The position numbers and the translations under genes are program-made. Positions 36,179 to 44,742 of a DNA stretch of 64,000 bases are shown in pieces; position 1 is the stretch's first letter; every line of letters starts with the position of its first letter. The stretch is from Peptidiphaga gingivicola (lineage in GTDB: Bacteria > Actinomycetota > Actinomycetes > Actinomycetales > Actinomycetaceae). The notes under the pieces were generated by a model. That model did not search any database, had not been told where the DNA came from, and saw nothing but the letters and a program-made list of their open reading frames with translations. The stretch lies in contig NZ_LVZK01000003.1 in NCBI RefSeq assembly GCF_001652275.1, positions 1-64,000 on the forward strand, given 5' to 3'.

Positions 36179-36201
36179 AAAAACCCCGGATCTCTCCGGG
36201 G
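36179..36201 (-). terminator. Rho-independent terminator of the tRNA operon
   Basis: On the minus strand the stem CCCCGG/CCGGGG with loop AGAGAT is followed by TTTTT, just downstream of tRNA-Val(GAC). It closes the three-gene minus-strand tRNA operon and may also stop hchA reading in the other direction. Confidence 0.85.
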
Positions 36202-36204
36202 CCG

Positions 36205-36279
36205 TGGTGGGCGATACTGGGATCGAACCAGTGACCTCTTCCGTGTCAGGGAAGCGCGCTCCCGCTGCGCCAATCGCCC
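36205..36279 (-). tRNA. tRNA-Val (GAC)
   Basis: Full cloverleaf: acceptor GGGCGAT/ATCGCCC, D-loop AGCGGGA, anticodon stem CTTCC/GGAAG with loop CTGACAC (anticodon GAC), T-arm ACTGG-TTCGATC-CCAGT. The discriminator A is followed by genomic CCA. The last of three tRNA genes on this strand. Confidence 0.97.
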
Positions 36280-36284
36280 ATGCG

Positions 36285-36355
36285 AGGTGGGTACGGGACT
36301 CGAACCCGTGTACACGGCTTTGCAGGCCGTTGCCTCGCCTCTCGGCCAACCCACC
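36285..36355 (-). tRNA. tRNA-Cys (GCA)
   Basis: Cloverleaf with acceptor GGTGGGT/ACCCACC, anticodon stem ACGGC/GCCGT and loop CTGCAAA (anticodon GCA), T-arm with GGTTCGAGTCC, discriminator U as usual for tRNA-Cys. No CCA is encoded. Confidence 0.97.
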
Positions 36356-36385
36356 GTGCGAACCGAAACAACTTTCGATCCTCCG

Positions 36386-36458
36386 AGCGGATGACGGGAC
36401 TCGAACCCGCGACCCTCACCTTGGCAAGGTGATGCTCTACCAACTGAGCCACATCCGC
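36386..36458 (-). tRNA. tRNA-Gly (GCC)
   Basis: Cloverleaf with acceptor GCGGATG/CATCCGC, D-loop GTTGGTAGA, anticodon stem TCACC/GGTGA and loop TTGCCAA (anticodon GCC), T-arm with GGTTCGAGTCC. The discriminator is U and no CCA is encoded. First gene of the Gly-Cys-Val operon. Confidence 0.97.
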
Positions 36459-36494
36459 GCGTCCGCCCGGCTTTCGCCCGAACGGCGCTCACTA

Positions 36495-36525
36495 ACTATA
36501 GACCGGTCTCAGCGGAGATGTCCAA
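36495..36525 (-). promoter_or_regulatory. Probable promoter of the Gly-Cys-Val tRNA operon
   Basis: On the minus strand TTGGAC (36525-36520) and TATAGT (36500-36495) are separated by 19 bases and lie about 37 bases before tRNA-Gly. The hexamers fit a housekeeping sigma consensus; the spacer is slightly long. Confidence 0.5.
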
Positions 36526-36560
36526 CCTTTATGATGAGGTCCACGCCACGCAGGTCGTTC

Positions 36561-36590
36561 TTGCACCGAACTGCGCTTTCAGGCTAATCT
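36561..36590 (+). promoter_or_regulatory. Probable promoter of tRNA-Val (CAC)
   Basis: TTGCAC (36561-36566) and TAATCT (36585-36590) are separated by 18 bases, with the tRNA starting 13 bases after the -10. This fits a housekeeping sigma promoter. Confidence 0.6.
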
Positions 36591-36603
36591 CAGGTGCGCA
36601 GAA

Positions 36604-36675
36604 GGGCGATTAGCTCAGTGGTAGAGCGCTTCGTTCACACCGAAGAGGTCACTGGTTCGAACCCAGTATCGCCCA
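36604..36675 (+). tRNA. tRNA-Val (CAC)
   Basis: Cloverleaf with acceptor GGGCGAT/ATCGCCC, anticodon stem CTTCG/CGAAG and loop TTCACAC (anticodon CAC), T-arm ACTGG-TTCGAAC-CCAGT. It shares the acceptor stem with the minus-strand tRNA-Val(GAC), pointing to an isoacceptor duplication. No CCA is encoded. Confidence 0.97.
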
Positions 36676-36797
36676 CTCCCTTTTATTCGGGTTGCAAGTT
36701 TATCCGGGTTTTAAATCCGCCTGCCCAGTCGCGGATAACCTTGGCTTAACTGTTCACTTGTCTGATTTGCGTCAGCTACAAGGATGCCTTGGCTCCG

Positions 36798-36827
36798 TTG
36801 CGAGCTTGCCTTGCCTTCCTGTATACA
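36798..36827 (+). promoter_or_regulatory. Possible glgX promoter
   Basis: TTGCGA and TATACA are separated by 18 bases, about 90 bases upstream of the glgX start, in an AT-richer intergenic stretch. The match is moderate; other hexamers nearby (for example TATATT) could serve. Confidence 0.3.
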
Positions 36828-36915
36828 CAATTTTCCTGTGTTCGCTTATATTTTCCTCGCGGCTCGCGTGGGAAAACGGCGGACAAGGCCCACCGCGAAG
36901 TGCGAGAATTGCTGT

Positions 36916-39648
36916 ATGCAAATATGGCCTGGACGTTCATACCCACTCGGAGCCACGTACGACGGCTCCGGGACGAATTTTGCCGTTTTTTCTTCCATCG
37001 CCGAAGGAATCGACTTGTGCCTTATCGACGACGTCGTCGGCGAGACGAAAATCGAGCTGCGAGAAGTCGACGCCGGCGTGTGGCATTGCTATCTGCCCGG
37101 AGTGCGCCCCGGGCAGCGCTACGGATTCCGCGTGAAAGGCCCTTACGATCCCTCCAAGGGCCTGCGCTGCGACTACTCGAAACTGCTTCTCGACCCCTAC
37201 GCGAAAGCGATCACCGGCAAGATCGCCAACGAGCAAGCGCTCTTCTCCTACGATTTCAACGACCCTTCCAAGAGAAGCGAACTCGATTCCGCGCCCCACA
37301 CGATGGTCTCGGTAGTCATCAACCCGTTTTTCGACTGGGGGCACGACCGCCCTCCGAAGCACCGCTACAACGACACAATCATTTACGAGGCGCACGTACG
37401 CGGCATGACCATGACGCACCCGGACATTCCACAGGAGGTCCGGGGAACCTACGCGGGAATCTCGCACCCCGTCATCATCGACTACCTCAAGAGCCTGGGC
37501 ATCACCGCCATCGAGCTCATGCCCTGCCATCAATTCGTCAACGACACCGCGCTGCAGGCCAAGGGCCTGTCAAACTATTGGGGCTACAACACCATCGGCT
37601 TCTTCGCCCCCCACAACGGCTACGCTTCCACCGACTGGCTCGGCGGGCAGGTCGACGAGTTCAAGGCAATGGTCAAGGCCTTCCATGAGGCGGACATCGA
37701 AGTCATCATGGACGTCGTCTACAACCACACGGCCGAGGGCAACCACATGGGACCCACCCTGGCTTTCCGCGGCCTCGACAATCCCTCCTACTACCGGCTC
37801 GTCGAGGACTCCCCGGAGCACTACTTCGACACCACCGGAACGGGAAACTCGCTCAACATGCGCTCCCCCAACACACTGCAGCTCATCATGGATTCGCTGC
37901 GGTACTGGATCACGGACATGCACGTCGACGGGTTCCGCTTCGACCTCGCCTCGACGTTGGCGCGCGAGCTCCACGCCGTGGACAAGCTCTCCAGCTTCTT
38001 CGACATCATTCAGCAAGATCCGCTGATCTCTCAGGTCAAGCTCATCGCCGAGCCCTGGGACATCGGCGACGGCGGCTACAACGTCGGCGGCTTTCCGCCT
38101 CTGTGGACGGAGTGGAACGGCAAGTACCGCGACACCGTCCGCGACTTCTGGCGGGGCGAGCCCGCGATGCTTTCCGAGCTCGCCGGGCGCCTGACGGGAT
38201 CTTCCGACCTGTATGCGTCGAGCGGGCGGCGTCCGATGGCGTCGATCAACTTCGTCATCGCCCACGACGGCTTCACTATGCGCGACCTCGTTTCTTACAA
38301 CGAAAAACACAACGACGCGAATCTGGAGGGCGGCAACGACGGCGAATCTTACAATCGCTCGTGGAACTGCGGCGCCGAGGGCCCGACCGACGACGATGCG
38401 GTCAAAGTGCTGCGCAACCGCCAAATCCGCAATCTCCTCACGACGCTCCTGCTGTCCCAGGGCGTGCCGATGCTCGCGCACGGAGACGAACTCGGGCGAA
38501 CGCAGCAGGGCAACAACAACGCCTACTGCCAAGACAACGAACTCTCCTGGATCAATTGGGACCTCGACCTCGAGGCCGTCGGATTGCTCGAGTTCACCCG
38601 CCAGCTCATTGAGTTCCGCAAAGCGCATCCCGTTTTCAGGCGGCGTCGCTTCCTCGCGGGCGACTCCGAGAAAGGCGGCCGTTCGGAGATCGGCGAGATC
38701 GAATGGTTCCGGCCCGATGCGACCACCATGGAAGAATCGGACTGGACCACCGTTTACGCCCGGTCGCTCATGGTCTACTACAACGGCTCCGCCATCGGAG
38801 AGCCCGACGACCGCGGCGAGGACGTCTACGACGACGACGTTCTGCTGATGTTCAACGCCGACGTCGCCGACCAGACCTTCACGATTCCGAGCGAGCTGTA
38901 CGGCGGAACATGGGCCGACGTCCTCGACACGGGCAACCACATCAATGCCGAACGCCGCTACGAGCCGGGCGATTCCGTCAAGGTCGAAGAACACTCGATG
39001 CGTGTGTTCATCAGGGTCGACGGCGAAGTCCCGCTGAGCCTTAAAGCCCGCAGCGAGGAGCTGACCCAGTGCATCAAGCCGCATTTCGCCTTCCCTCCGG
39101 AGAGCCACCCAAGGTTCGCAAACGTCGAATGCCCGGGCGACTGCGACTCCGATGGAATCCAAGCGACCCGCGACCCTGAGGGCAGCAACTCCTCCGAAGG
39201 CGGAACTGCAGCGGGCTCTGAGGGCGGCGCGACCTCCAATCCCGAAAACGGCGCCGCCCCAGACGCGGAAGGCGGCGGCGACTCCGAAAACGGCGCCACC
39301 CCAGACCCAGCAGACGAGGCGGCGGAGGCACCTGCAGAGGCCCAGGCAGACGGTGCGCTCGGTTCAGGCGAAGGCTCGGAAGGAATCCTGGACGGTTCGC
39401 AGGAGGGCCAGGACGAGCTTTCAGAGAAAGGTCCGGGCAACGGCTCTGCTTCTAAGGGCGCAGTGAAATCGGGCCGCCCAGCCGAATCGAGCACGCCGAA
39501 CCCGTTGGCAGGATCAGGCGCGCCAAGCGGCTCAGGCGAGCCGGACAGGACCGAAAACAAAGACGGGAAAGACGGGACCGTCCGCGGCAAGGACGCACCC
39601 GGCAAAGGCGAGGGCGCGTCGGCCAAAGGCGCGCCGGACAAACCGTAA
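36916..39648 (+). CDS. glgX: Glycogen debranching enzyme GlgX with disordered tail
   Basis: GH13-family isoamylase-type debranching enzyme of glycogen/maltodextrin metabolism. From MQIWPGRSYPLGA it has 910 residues. The N-terminal CBM48-type domain is followed by the barrel with VIMDVVYNHTAEG, the nucleophile region DGFRFDLAS, acid/base LIAEPWDIG and AHDGFTMRDLVSYN. The catalytic core and C-domain end near residue 735. The last 170 or so residues are a Gly/Ser/Glu/Ala/Pro-rich low-complexity tail not found in ordinary GlgX. The ATG lacks a strong ribosome-binding site, but the conserved N-terminus starts there. Confidence 0.92.
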   Translation: MQIWPGRSYPLGATYDGSGTNFAVFSSIAEGIDLCLIDDVVGETKIELREVDAGVWHCYLPGVRPGQRYGFRVKGPYDPSKGLRCDYSKLLLDPYAKAITGKIANEQALFSYDFNDPSKRSELDSAPHTMVSVVINPFFDWGHDRPPKHRYNDTIIYEAHVRGMTMTHPDIPQEVRGTYAGISHPVIIDYLKSLGITAIELMPCHQFVNDTALQAKGLSNYWGYNTIGFFAPHNGYASTDWLGGQVDEFKAMVKAFHEADIEVIMDVVYNHTAEGNHMGPTLAFRGLDNPSYYRLVEDSPEHYFDTTGTGNSLNMRSPNTLQLIMDSLRYWITDMHVDGFRFDLASTLARELHAVDKLSSFFDIIQQDPLISQVKLIAEPWDIGDGGYNVGGFPPLWTEWNGKYRDTVRDFWRGEPAMLSELAGRLTGSSDLYASSGRRPMASINFVIAHDGFTMRDLVSYNEKHNDANLEGGNDGESYNRSWNCGAEGPTDDDAVKVLRNRQIRNLLTTLLLSQGVPMLAHGDELGRTQQGNNNAYCQDNELSWINWDLDLEAVGLLEFTRQLIEFRKAHPVFRRRRFLAGDSEKGGRSEIGEIEWFRPDATTMEESDWTTVYARSLMVYYNGSAIGEPDDRGEDVYDDDVLLMFNADVADQTFTIPSELYGGTWADVLDTGNHINAERRYEPGDSVKVEEHSMRVFIRVDGEVPLSLKARSEELTQCIKPHFAFPPESHPRFANVECPGDCDSDGIQATRDPEGSNSSEGGTAAGSEGGATSNPENGAAPDAEGGGDSENGATPDPADEAAEAPAEAQADGALGSGEGSEGILDGSQEGQDELSEKGPGNGSASKGAVKSGRPAESSTPNPLAGSGAPSGSGEPDRTENKDGKDGTVRGKDAPGKGEGASAKGAPDKP

Positions 39649-39671
39649 ACCCGGGAGGACGGGCAAGACGG

Positions 39672-39704
39672 GGGCGAGGCTGTCCGGAAAACGGGGCCTC
39701 GCCC
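39672..39704. terminator. Hairpin between convergent glgX and femX-like genes
   Basis: A 9-base-pair stem (GGGCGAGGC with GCCTCGCCC) and a 15-base loop lie between the two stop codons. It is followed by only a short T-containing stretch, so it may act in both directions with Rho or as a weak terminator. Confidence 0.4.
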
Positions 39705-39714
39705 TTGTCGGCCC

Positions 39715-40776
39715 TTACGAATCCTGGTCTTCCGAGTCTCCTCGCAAGCGCTGCCGCACCGAGTCGAGCTTCGCCGTCGCCCAGCGCTTGGCGGCCAGGG
39801 CCTTGACCAAAGCCTCGTAACGCAAACGCGAGACCGGAACGTCCCATGCGCCGGGGACTTCGGCGATCTCCTCGCTGAACTTGGTCTTGAATCCGCGCAC
39901 GCCCGCCAATTGCGGCGCACGCTCCGAATCGATGCCCATGAGGTCGAAGCTCTCGATTCCACGCTCGCGCAGGAAGCGGGCCATGGCGAAAACGAGCAAG
40001 TCGGGGGCGCCGGCTTTGCGGCCCTCGTCGTTCGACGCCGCGTAATAGTAGGTGGCCTGAGAGGCGGTGGTCGTGACGATTCCCCAGCACAGCGGCCGGC
40101 CTTCGCGCCGAACGGTGTACAGGCGGCAGTGCTCAGGCCCGAGCCCGACGAGCATCGCCTCATACGTTTCCTGCGGCAAAATACCGAAAGAATCGCGCTC
40201 GCCCGTCTCGACGAGCAGCTCGTAGAGCTCGCCGAAAACAGCGTGCGCATTCTCGGTTTCGTCGGCGGCGACGAGAGATTCGTCGCGCATGGCCTTGCGC
40301 ACATCGCGCCGCCCGCGCTTCTTCATCGATGCGAGGAGGGCGTCCGCGTCCTTTCTCAGATCGAGGACAACGGTTCTGTCATAGGTGACCGATTGGAGGA
40401 GCTCGCGAAGGTCGCCGGCACGATGGTGCGCGTGAAGCCGGACGAAATCGACCTCGGGTTCGATGCTGCGGACCACCCTGACGAGGTCGGAGCGAAACGC
40501 CGCCTCTTCCCGCGCGCTGGGAGTGGGGCCGGCCCAAACGGGGCCGTGCTTCGCCCAAAGGTACGTGAATCCTCGCCCCCGCATCTTCGTGGCGGTGAGA
40601 AAGGCCCTGGGCTCGCCGTCGACCAGCCACACGAGCTTGCGCCACGGAAGCCGCCCGCCCACGGCCCAGTCGAAGACCTCCCAGGCGGAGGTCTGTTCGA
40701 GAGGCAAATCGACCTTCGCTTCTTCGGCCAAGCTTTCGAATTCCGAGCCTACATCTTCGAATCTGCTTGTCTTCAT
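39715..40776 (-). CDS. FemX/FemAB-like aminoacyltransferase
   Basis: A 353-residue protein of the FemABX family, whose members add amino acids from aminoacyl-tRNA to peptidoglycan precursors. Two GNAT-like halves are recognisable from TSAWEVFDWAV, LWAKHGPVWAG, a lysine/arginine-rich stretch SMKKRGRRDVRKAM, and SFGILPQETYEAML followed by YYAASNDEGRKAGAPDLLVFAM. The amino acid cannot be read from sequence. It is convergent with glgX and divergent from DUF3000, with only 68 bases between starts. Confidence 0.85.
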   Translation of the reverse strand: MKTSRFEDVGSEFESLAEEAKVDLPLEQTSAWEVFDWAVGGRLPWRKLVWLVDGEPRAFLTATKMRGRGFTYLWAKHGPVWAGPTPSAREEAAFRSDLVRVVRSIEPEVDFVRLHAHHRAGDLRELLQSVTYDRTVVLDLRKDADALLASMKKRGRRDVRKAMRDESLVAADETENAHAVFGELYELLVETGERDSFGILPQETYEAMLVGLGPEHCRLYTVRREGRPLCWGIVTTTASQATYYYAASNDEGRKAGAPDLLVFAMARFLRERGIESFDLMGIDSERAPQLAGVRGFKTKFSEEIAEVPGAWDVPVSRLRYEALVKALAAKRWATAKLDSVRQRLRGDSEDQDS

Positions 40777-40844
40777 GGTGTAAGCCTACCTGCATTCGGC
40801 GCGCCAGCTTCAGCCCGAGCCCTTCGTCCGAGTAGTGTTGCGAC

Positions 40845-41423
40845 GTGCCACAAATCGAAGCGCCTGCCGAGTTCCTCACGGCCCTCGAGTCCCTCAAGGG
40901 GCACGCGTTCCGCAGCGAACTCCACGTGAGTCAGATACCGCCCCCGGCGAAAATTGCGCCGTGGGCGGTGGCGCTTCAAGCCGAAATCAACGATTCCGCC
41001 TCGCTCGATCCCGATTCCTATCGCGGAAACGCGCGTTTCGTTCTCCTTTACGACCCCGAAGGCCAGCCAGCGTGGGACGGCACCATCCGAATAGTCGCCT
41101 ACGCCAACGCCCCCGTAGAATCCGACATGGGCGGCGATCCCCTGCTGGGCGAAGTATCCTGGACATGGTTGGCCGAATCTCTCGAAGCCCGCGGCGCCGA
41201 GTATCACAACCTGACGGGAACGGTCACTCGAAACTACAACGAAACATTTACAGGAATGCACATGACGGATTCGACGATCGACCTCGAGGTGAGAGCCTCG
41301 TGGAGCCCCGACTATGCCGACGTCTCCGCCCACCTCGACGCTTGGGCGGACTTTGCCGCGAGCGTGTGCGGGCTGGGCCCCGACGGCGTCGCGGCTCTTC
41401 CCCGTTCCTCGGGAGCTCTTTAA
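40845..41423 (+). CDS. DUF3000 protein
   Basis: A 192-residue actinobacterial protein of unknown function with the family features FLTALESLKG, PPAKIAPWAVAL and the final TARNYNETF-like and SWSP segments. The start is GTG. The stop overlaps the RNase D start as TAATG, so they are translationally coupled, as in many actinobacteria (Rv2680/Rv2681). Confidence 0.88.
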   Translation: MPQIEAPAEFLTALESLKGHAFRSELHVSQIPPPAKIAPWAVALQAEINDSASLDPDSYRGNARFVLLYDPEGQPAWDGTIRIVAYANAPVESDMGGDPLLGEVSWTWLAESLEARGAEYHNLTGTVTRNYNETFTGMHMTDSTIDLEVRASWSPDYADVSAHLDAWADFAASVCGLGPDGVAALPRSSGAL

Positions 41424-42658
41424 TGTCGGATTCGGTAGACATACAGCCGCTCGACGTCCCAAGCGGGGGAATCCCCGAACTGACGAACCTCGACATCGAC
41501 GACGCCGTCTCCGCCCTCGGCGCCGGCCGCGGCCCGTTCGCCATCGACACCGAGCGCGCCATGGGCATCCGCTACTCGGGAAGGGCGTACGTCGTCCAAA
41601 TCCGCCGAGAGGGCGCAGGAACCTTCCTCATCGACCCCATCGGCATCGAAGACCGCCTCGGCCCCCTCGCCGAGCTCCTGGCGACGGACGTGTGGATCCT
41701 CCACGCGGCCGATCAGGACCTGCCGTGCCTGCGCGAACTCGGCTTCAATCCGCCCGAGATCTTCGACACCGAAGTCGCGGGCATCCTCCTCGGCTTCGAA
41801 CGCATCTCGCTTCAGGCGGAAGTGGCCGAAGTCCTCGGATACGGCCTGGCCAAAGAGCATTCCATGGCCGACTGGTCGGAGCGCCCCCTCGCCCCGGAGC
41901 TGCGGGCGTACGCGGCGCTCGACGTCGAACTGCTCATCGAATTGCGGGAGCGGCTCACGGCCATGCTGCGCGCAGCCGGGCGCCTCGAATGGCTTCACGA
42001 AGAGTGCGAGGAAATACGGCTGCGCGAGCCGAAAACCCCTTCGCCCCAGCCGTGGCGCAAGTCTGCCAGGAGGAACGGAATGACGGACAGACGGGCGCTG
42101 GGCATACTCGAGTCCCTGTGGCGCTCGCGCGAGAAGCTGGCCAAAGAACGCGACCTTGCCCCGGAAAAGGTGCTTCCTTCCAAGGTCTTGGCGGAGCTGG
42201 CCTCCCGCAAGCCCCGTTCCCACGCCGACGTCGCGCGCTCGCCCCTGCTCCAGTCGAGGATGCGGCGCAAGGACGCGCATACGTGGTGGAACGCCATTTC
42301 CTCGGCCTGGGCAGTCCCCAAGGAGGAACTGCCCCAGCGCGTCTTCCACGAGTCCGCCGAGCCTTTCCCGGCCACCCGCAATTGGGAGCGCGCCAACCCC
42401 GATGCCGCGGCGCGATGGAAAGTCGTTCGCAGCACGGTGCTGGCACGCGCCGACGATCTTGGAATTCGCCAGGAGATTCTTCTCAAGCCCGCCTATCAGC
42501 GCGCGCTCGCCTGGGACGGGTGGGACGACCCCGAGGAGATCCCGATTCTGCTGGCCGCCCTCGGCGCGCGCCCGTGGCAGGTCGACAACGTCGGCCAGGT
42601 TCTCGTGGCCGCGGCGCGCAGGGCGGAAAAACCTCGGTCCCAGCCGCCTCGCCCCTAG
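41423..42658 (+). CDS. RNase D-like 3'-5' exonuclease with HRDC domain
   Basis: A 411-residue DEDDy-type exonuclease that acts on RNA 3' ends. The catalytic parts are IDTERAM (Asp, Glu), HAADQDLPCLRELG (Asp) and YAALDVELLIEL (Tyr and Asp). An HRDC domain follows (about residues 215-290, LESLWRSREKLAKERDLAPEKVL) and a second HRDC-like region lies near the end. The ATG overlaps the DUF3000 stop codon (TAATG). The dxs gene follows on the opposite strand. Confidence 0.9.
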   Translation: MSDSVDIQPLDVPSGGIPELTNLDIDDAVSALGAGRGPFAIDTERAMGIRYSGRAYVVQIRREGAGTFLIDPIGIEDRLGPLAELLATDVWILHAADQDLPCLRELGFNPPEIFDTEVAGILLGFERISLQAEVAEVLGYGLAKEHSMADWSERPLAPELRAYAALDVELLIELRERLTAMLRAAGRLEWLHEECEEIRLREPKTPSPQPWRKSARRNGMTDRRALGILESLWRSREKLAKERDLAPEKVLPSKVLAELASRKPRSHADVARSPLLQSRMRRKDAHTWWNAISSAWAVPKEELPQRVFHESAEPFPATRNWERANPDAAARWKVVRSTVLARADDLGIRQEILLKPAYQRALAWDGWDDPEEIPILLAALGARPWQVDNVGQVLVAAARRAEKPRSQPPRP

Positions 42659-42694
42659 CTGCCGGCGGCCGCAGCGCGGGGCTTCGCCGGGAGC

Positions 42695-44569
42695 CTAGGA
42701 GCGGATCCCCTGCCGCACCGAATCGATGGCCGAGCCAATCGCCTCCGGTGTCAGGCCCTCTGCGCGGCGGACCGATGCGCGGGAGGCGTGAGGCAGGAAA
42801 CGCCGACCGATCCCCAGATGCCGCAGCCTTCCGCCATACCCCGCCTCGCCGAGGGCGAGGGCGATTTCGCTTCCGACCCCGCCGTCGACAAGGCCGTCCT
42901 CGACGGTGACGACGGCGTCGTATGAAAGCAGAGTCTCGACGAGCGCGGGATCGACCGGCAGCGCCCAGCGAGGGTCGAGGACGTCCGCGTCGCCGCGGTC
43001 TACCGCTGCCTCGATCGCCGCGGGAACCGCCGCCCCGACCGCGACGACGGCGGTCCTTGCCCCGCCCCTCGAATAGACGAGGTCCGCGCCGTCCACGGCG
43101 CCCACGGCTTCGATCGGAGGCGGCGCCTCCCCCTTGGGATAGCGCACGAGCGTCGGCCCCTCGACGTCGAGCGCCTCGCGCAATAGCTCCCTCAGCCGCT
43201 CGGCGTCGCGGGGGGCGGCGACCCTCAGGCCGGGGACCATCGCGGCGAGCGAAAGGTCCCACATGCCGTTGTGGGAGGCTCCGTCGTCGCCGGTTATCCC
43301 GGCGCGGTCGAGGACCACTGTGACGGGAGCATTGTGAAGGGCCACGTCCATGAGCAGCTGGTCGAAGCCCCGGTTCATGAAGGTCGAATAGAGGGCGACG
43401 ACTGGATGGCATCCGGCGTACGCCAGGCCGGCTGCCATCGTCAGGGCGTGCTGTTCGGCGATTCCGACGTCGATCACCCTCTCGGGAAAGGCGTCGGCGA
43501 AAGCGCCCAGTCCGACTGGCCGCAGCATCGCCGCCGTCACACCCACGACGTCTTCGCGCTCGCGCGCAATCTGCGCGATTTCCTCGGCGAACACGGCGGT
43601 CCATCCGAAGCGCGCGGGCTCGATCGGCAGCCCGGTCTCGGGGTGGATGCGCCCCACAGCGTGGAACCGATCGTCGGCATTCTCCTCAGCGGGGCGATAC
43701 CCCCTGCCCTTTTCGGTTATCGTGTGCACGACGACCGGCCCCCCGAAGTCCTTCGCCAAGGCGAAGGCCTCCTGGAGGTCCTTGAGGTTGTGCCCGTCCA
43801 CGGGGCCGATGTACTTCAGGCCGAGCGAGTCGAAGATTCCGGCGTCGACGAAGATGTCCTTGACGCCCTTTTTGATCGAATGGAGGGCGCCGTAGGCGGC
43901 CCTCCCCGGCACTCCCGCGCCGAATAGATGGCGTTTCGTCCATTTGAGGAAGGCCTCGTAGTTCTTATTGAGGCGGAAGTTGTCCAACCGCCTGACGGGC
44001 TCGAACTTGCGGACGATTCCGCCCACCGTCGGCGCGTAGGAGCGGTCGTTGTCGTTGAGGACGACGACGATGGGCCGCTTCGGATCCTCGGCGATGTTGT
44101 TGAGGGCCTCCCATGCCATTCCCCCTGTCATCGCTCCGTCGCCTATGACTGCCACGACGCGGCGGTCCTCTCCGCGAAGCTCGAAGGAACGGGCGATCCC
44201 GTCGGCCCAGGAGAGCGCGGTGGAGGCGTGCGAGTTTTCGACGACGTCGTGGACCGACTCTTTGCGCGCGGGATACCCCGACAGCCCGCCTTCCTGGCGC
44301 AGCGTGGAGAAATCGCGGCGCCCCGTGAGGATCTTGTGCACATAGCTCTGGTGCCCGGTGTCAAAGACGAGGACGTCCGACGGGGAGGAGAAGACCCGGT
44401 GGAGGGCTATCGTCAGCTCGACGACGCCGAGGTTGGGGCCCAGATGGCCGCCCGTCTTCGAAACGTTCTCAACGAGGAAGGCCCTGATTTCCTCGGCCAG
44501 GCCCTCAAGCCGCTCCGGCGGCAGACCCTTTACGTCGTCAGGTCCGAGTATGCCCTCAATGAGTCCCAA
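42695..44569 (-). CDS. dxs: 1-Deoxy-D-xylulose-5-phosphate synthase
   Basis: Thiamine-diphosphate enzyme that starts the MEP isoprenoid pathway from pyruvate and glyceraldehyde-3-phosphate. The 624-residue product shows the GDGAMTGGMAWEALNN cofactor motif, GPVDGHNLKDL, and the transketolase-type EQHALTMAAGLAY. The start is TTG with AAGGAGGT three bases further upstream, a near-perfect ribosome-binding site. Confidence 0.97.
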   Translation of the reverse strand: MGLIEGILGPDDVKGLPPERLEGLAEEIRAFLVENVSKTGGHLGPNLGVVELTIALHRVFSSPSDVLVFDTGHQSYVHKILTGRRDFSTLRQEGGLSGYPARKESVHDVVENSHASTALSWADGIARSFELRGEDRRVVAVIGDGAMTGGMAWEALNNIAEDPKRPIVVVLNDNDRSYAPTVGGIVRKFEPVRRLDNFRLNKNYEAFLKWTKRHLFGAGVPGRAAYGALHSIKKGVKDIFVDAGIFDSLGLKYIGPVDGHNLKDLQEAFALAKDFGGPVVVHTITEKGRGYRPAEENADDRFHAVGRIHPETGLPIEPARFGWTAVFAEEIAQIAREREDVVGVTAAMLRPVGLGAFADAFPERVIDVGIAEQHALTMAAGLAYAGCHPVVALYSTFMNRGFDQLLMDVALHNAPVTVVLDRAGITGDDGASHNGMWDLSLAAMVPGLRVAAPRDAERLRELLREALDVEGPTLVRYPKGEAPPPIEAVGAVDGADLVYSRGGARTAVVAVGAAVPAAIEAAVDRGDADVLDPRWALPVDPALVETLLSYDAVVTVEDGLVDGGVGSEIALALGEAGYGGRLRHLGIGRRFLPHASRASVRRAEGLTPEAIGSAIDSVRQGIRS

Positions 44570-44623
44570 GGCGACCTCCTTTTGCCATCGTCCATTCTAA
44601 CCGCCCGGTCGGCCGTTGCAGCG

Positions 44624-44665
44624 CCGCGCCGGCCCTCCGCCCATGTGTGCGAAGGGCCGGCGCGG
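44624..44665 (-). terminator. Strong hairpin between lpd-like gene and dxs
   Basis: A perfect 13-base-pair stem (CCGCGCCGGCCCT with AGGGCCGGCGCGG, 16-base loop). It lies downstream of the disulfide-oxidoreductase gene and upstream of dxs. It has no U-run directly after it on the minus strand, so it is either a Rho-type/L-shaped terminator or a leader structure of dxs. Confidence 0.45.
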
Positions 44666-44742
44666 ACGTGACACTGTTTTCGGCGCGACGCGGCCGTCAG
44701 AAGGGCGCCCGCCCGGAAAGAGGCGGTCCGGCCGTCTCCCCG

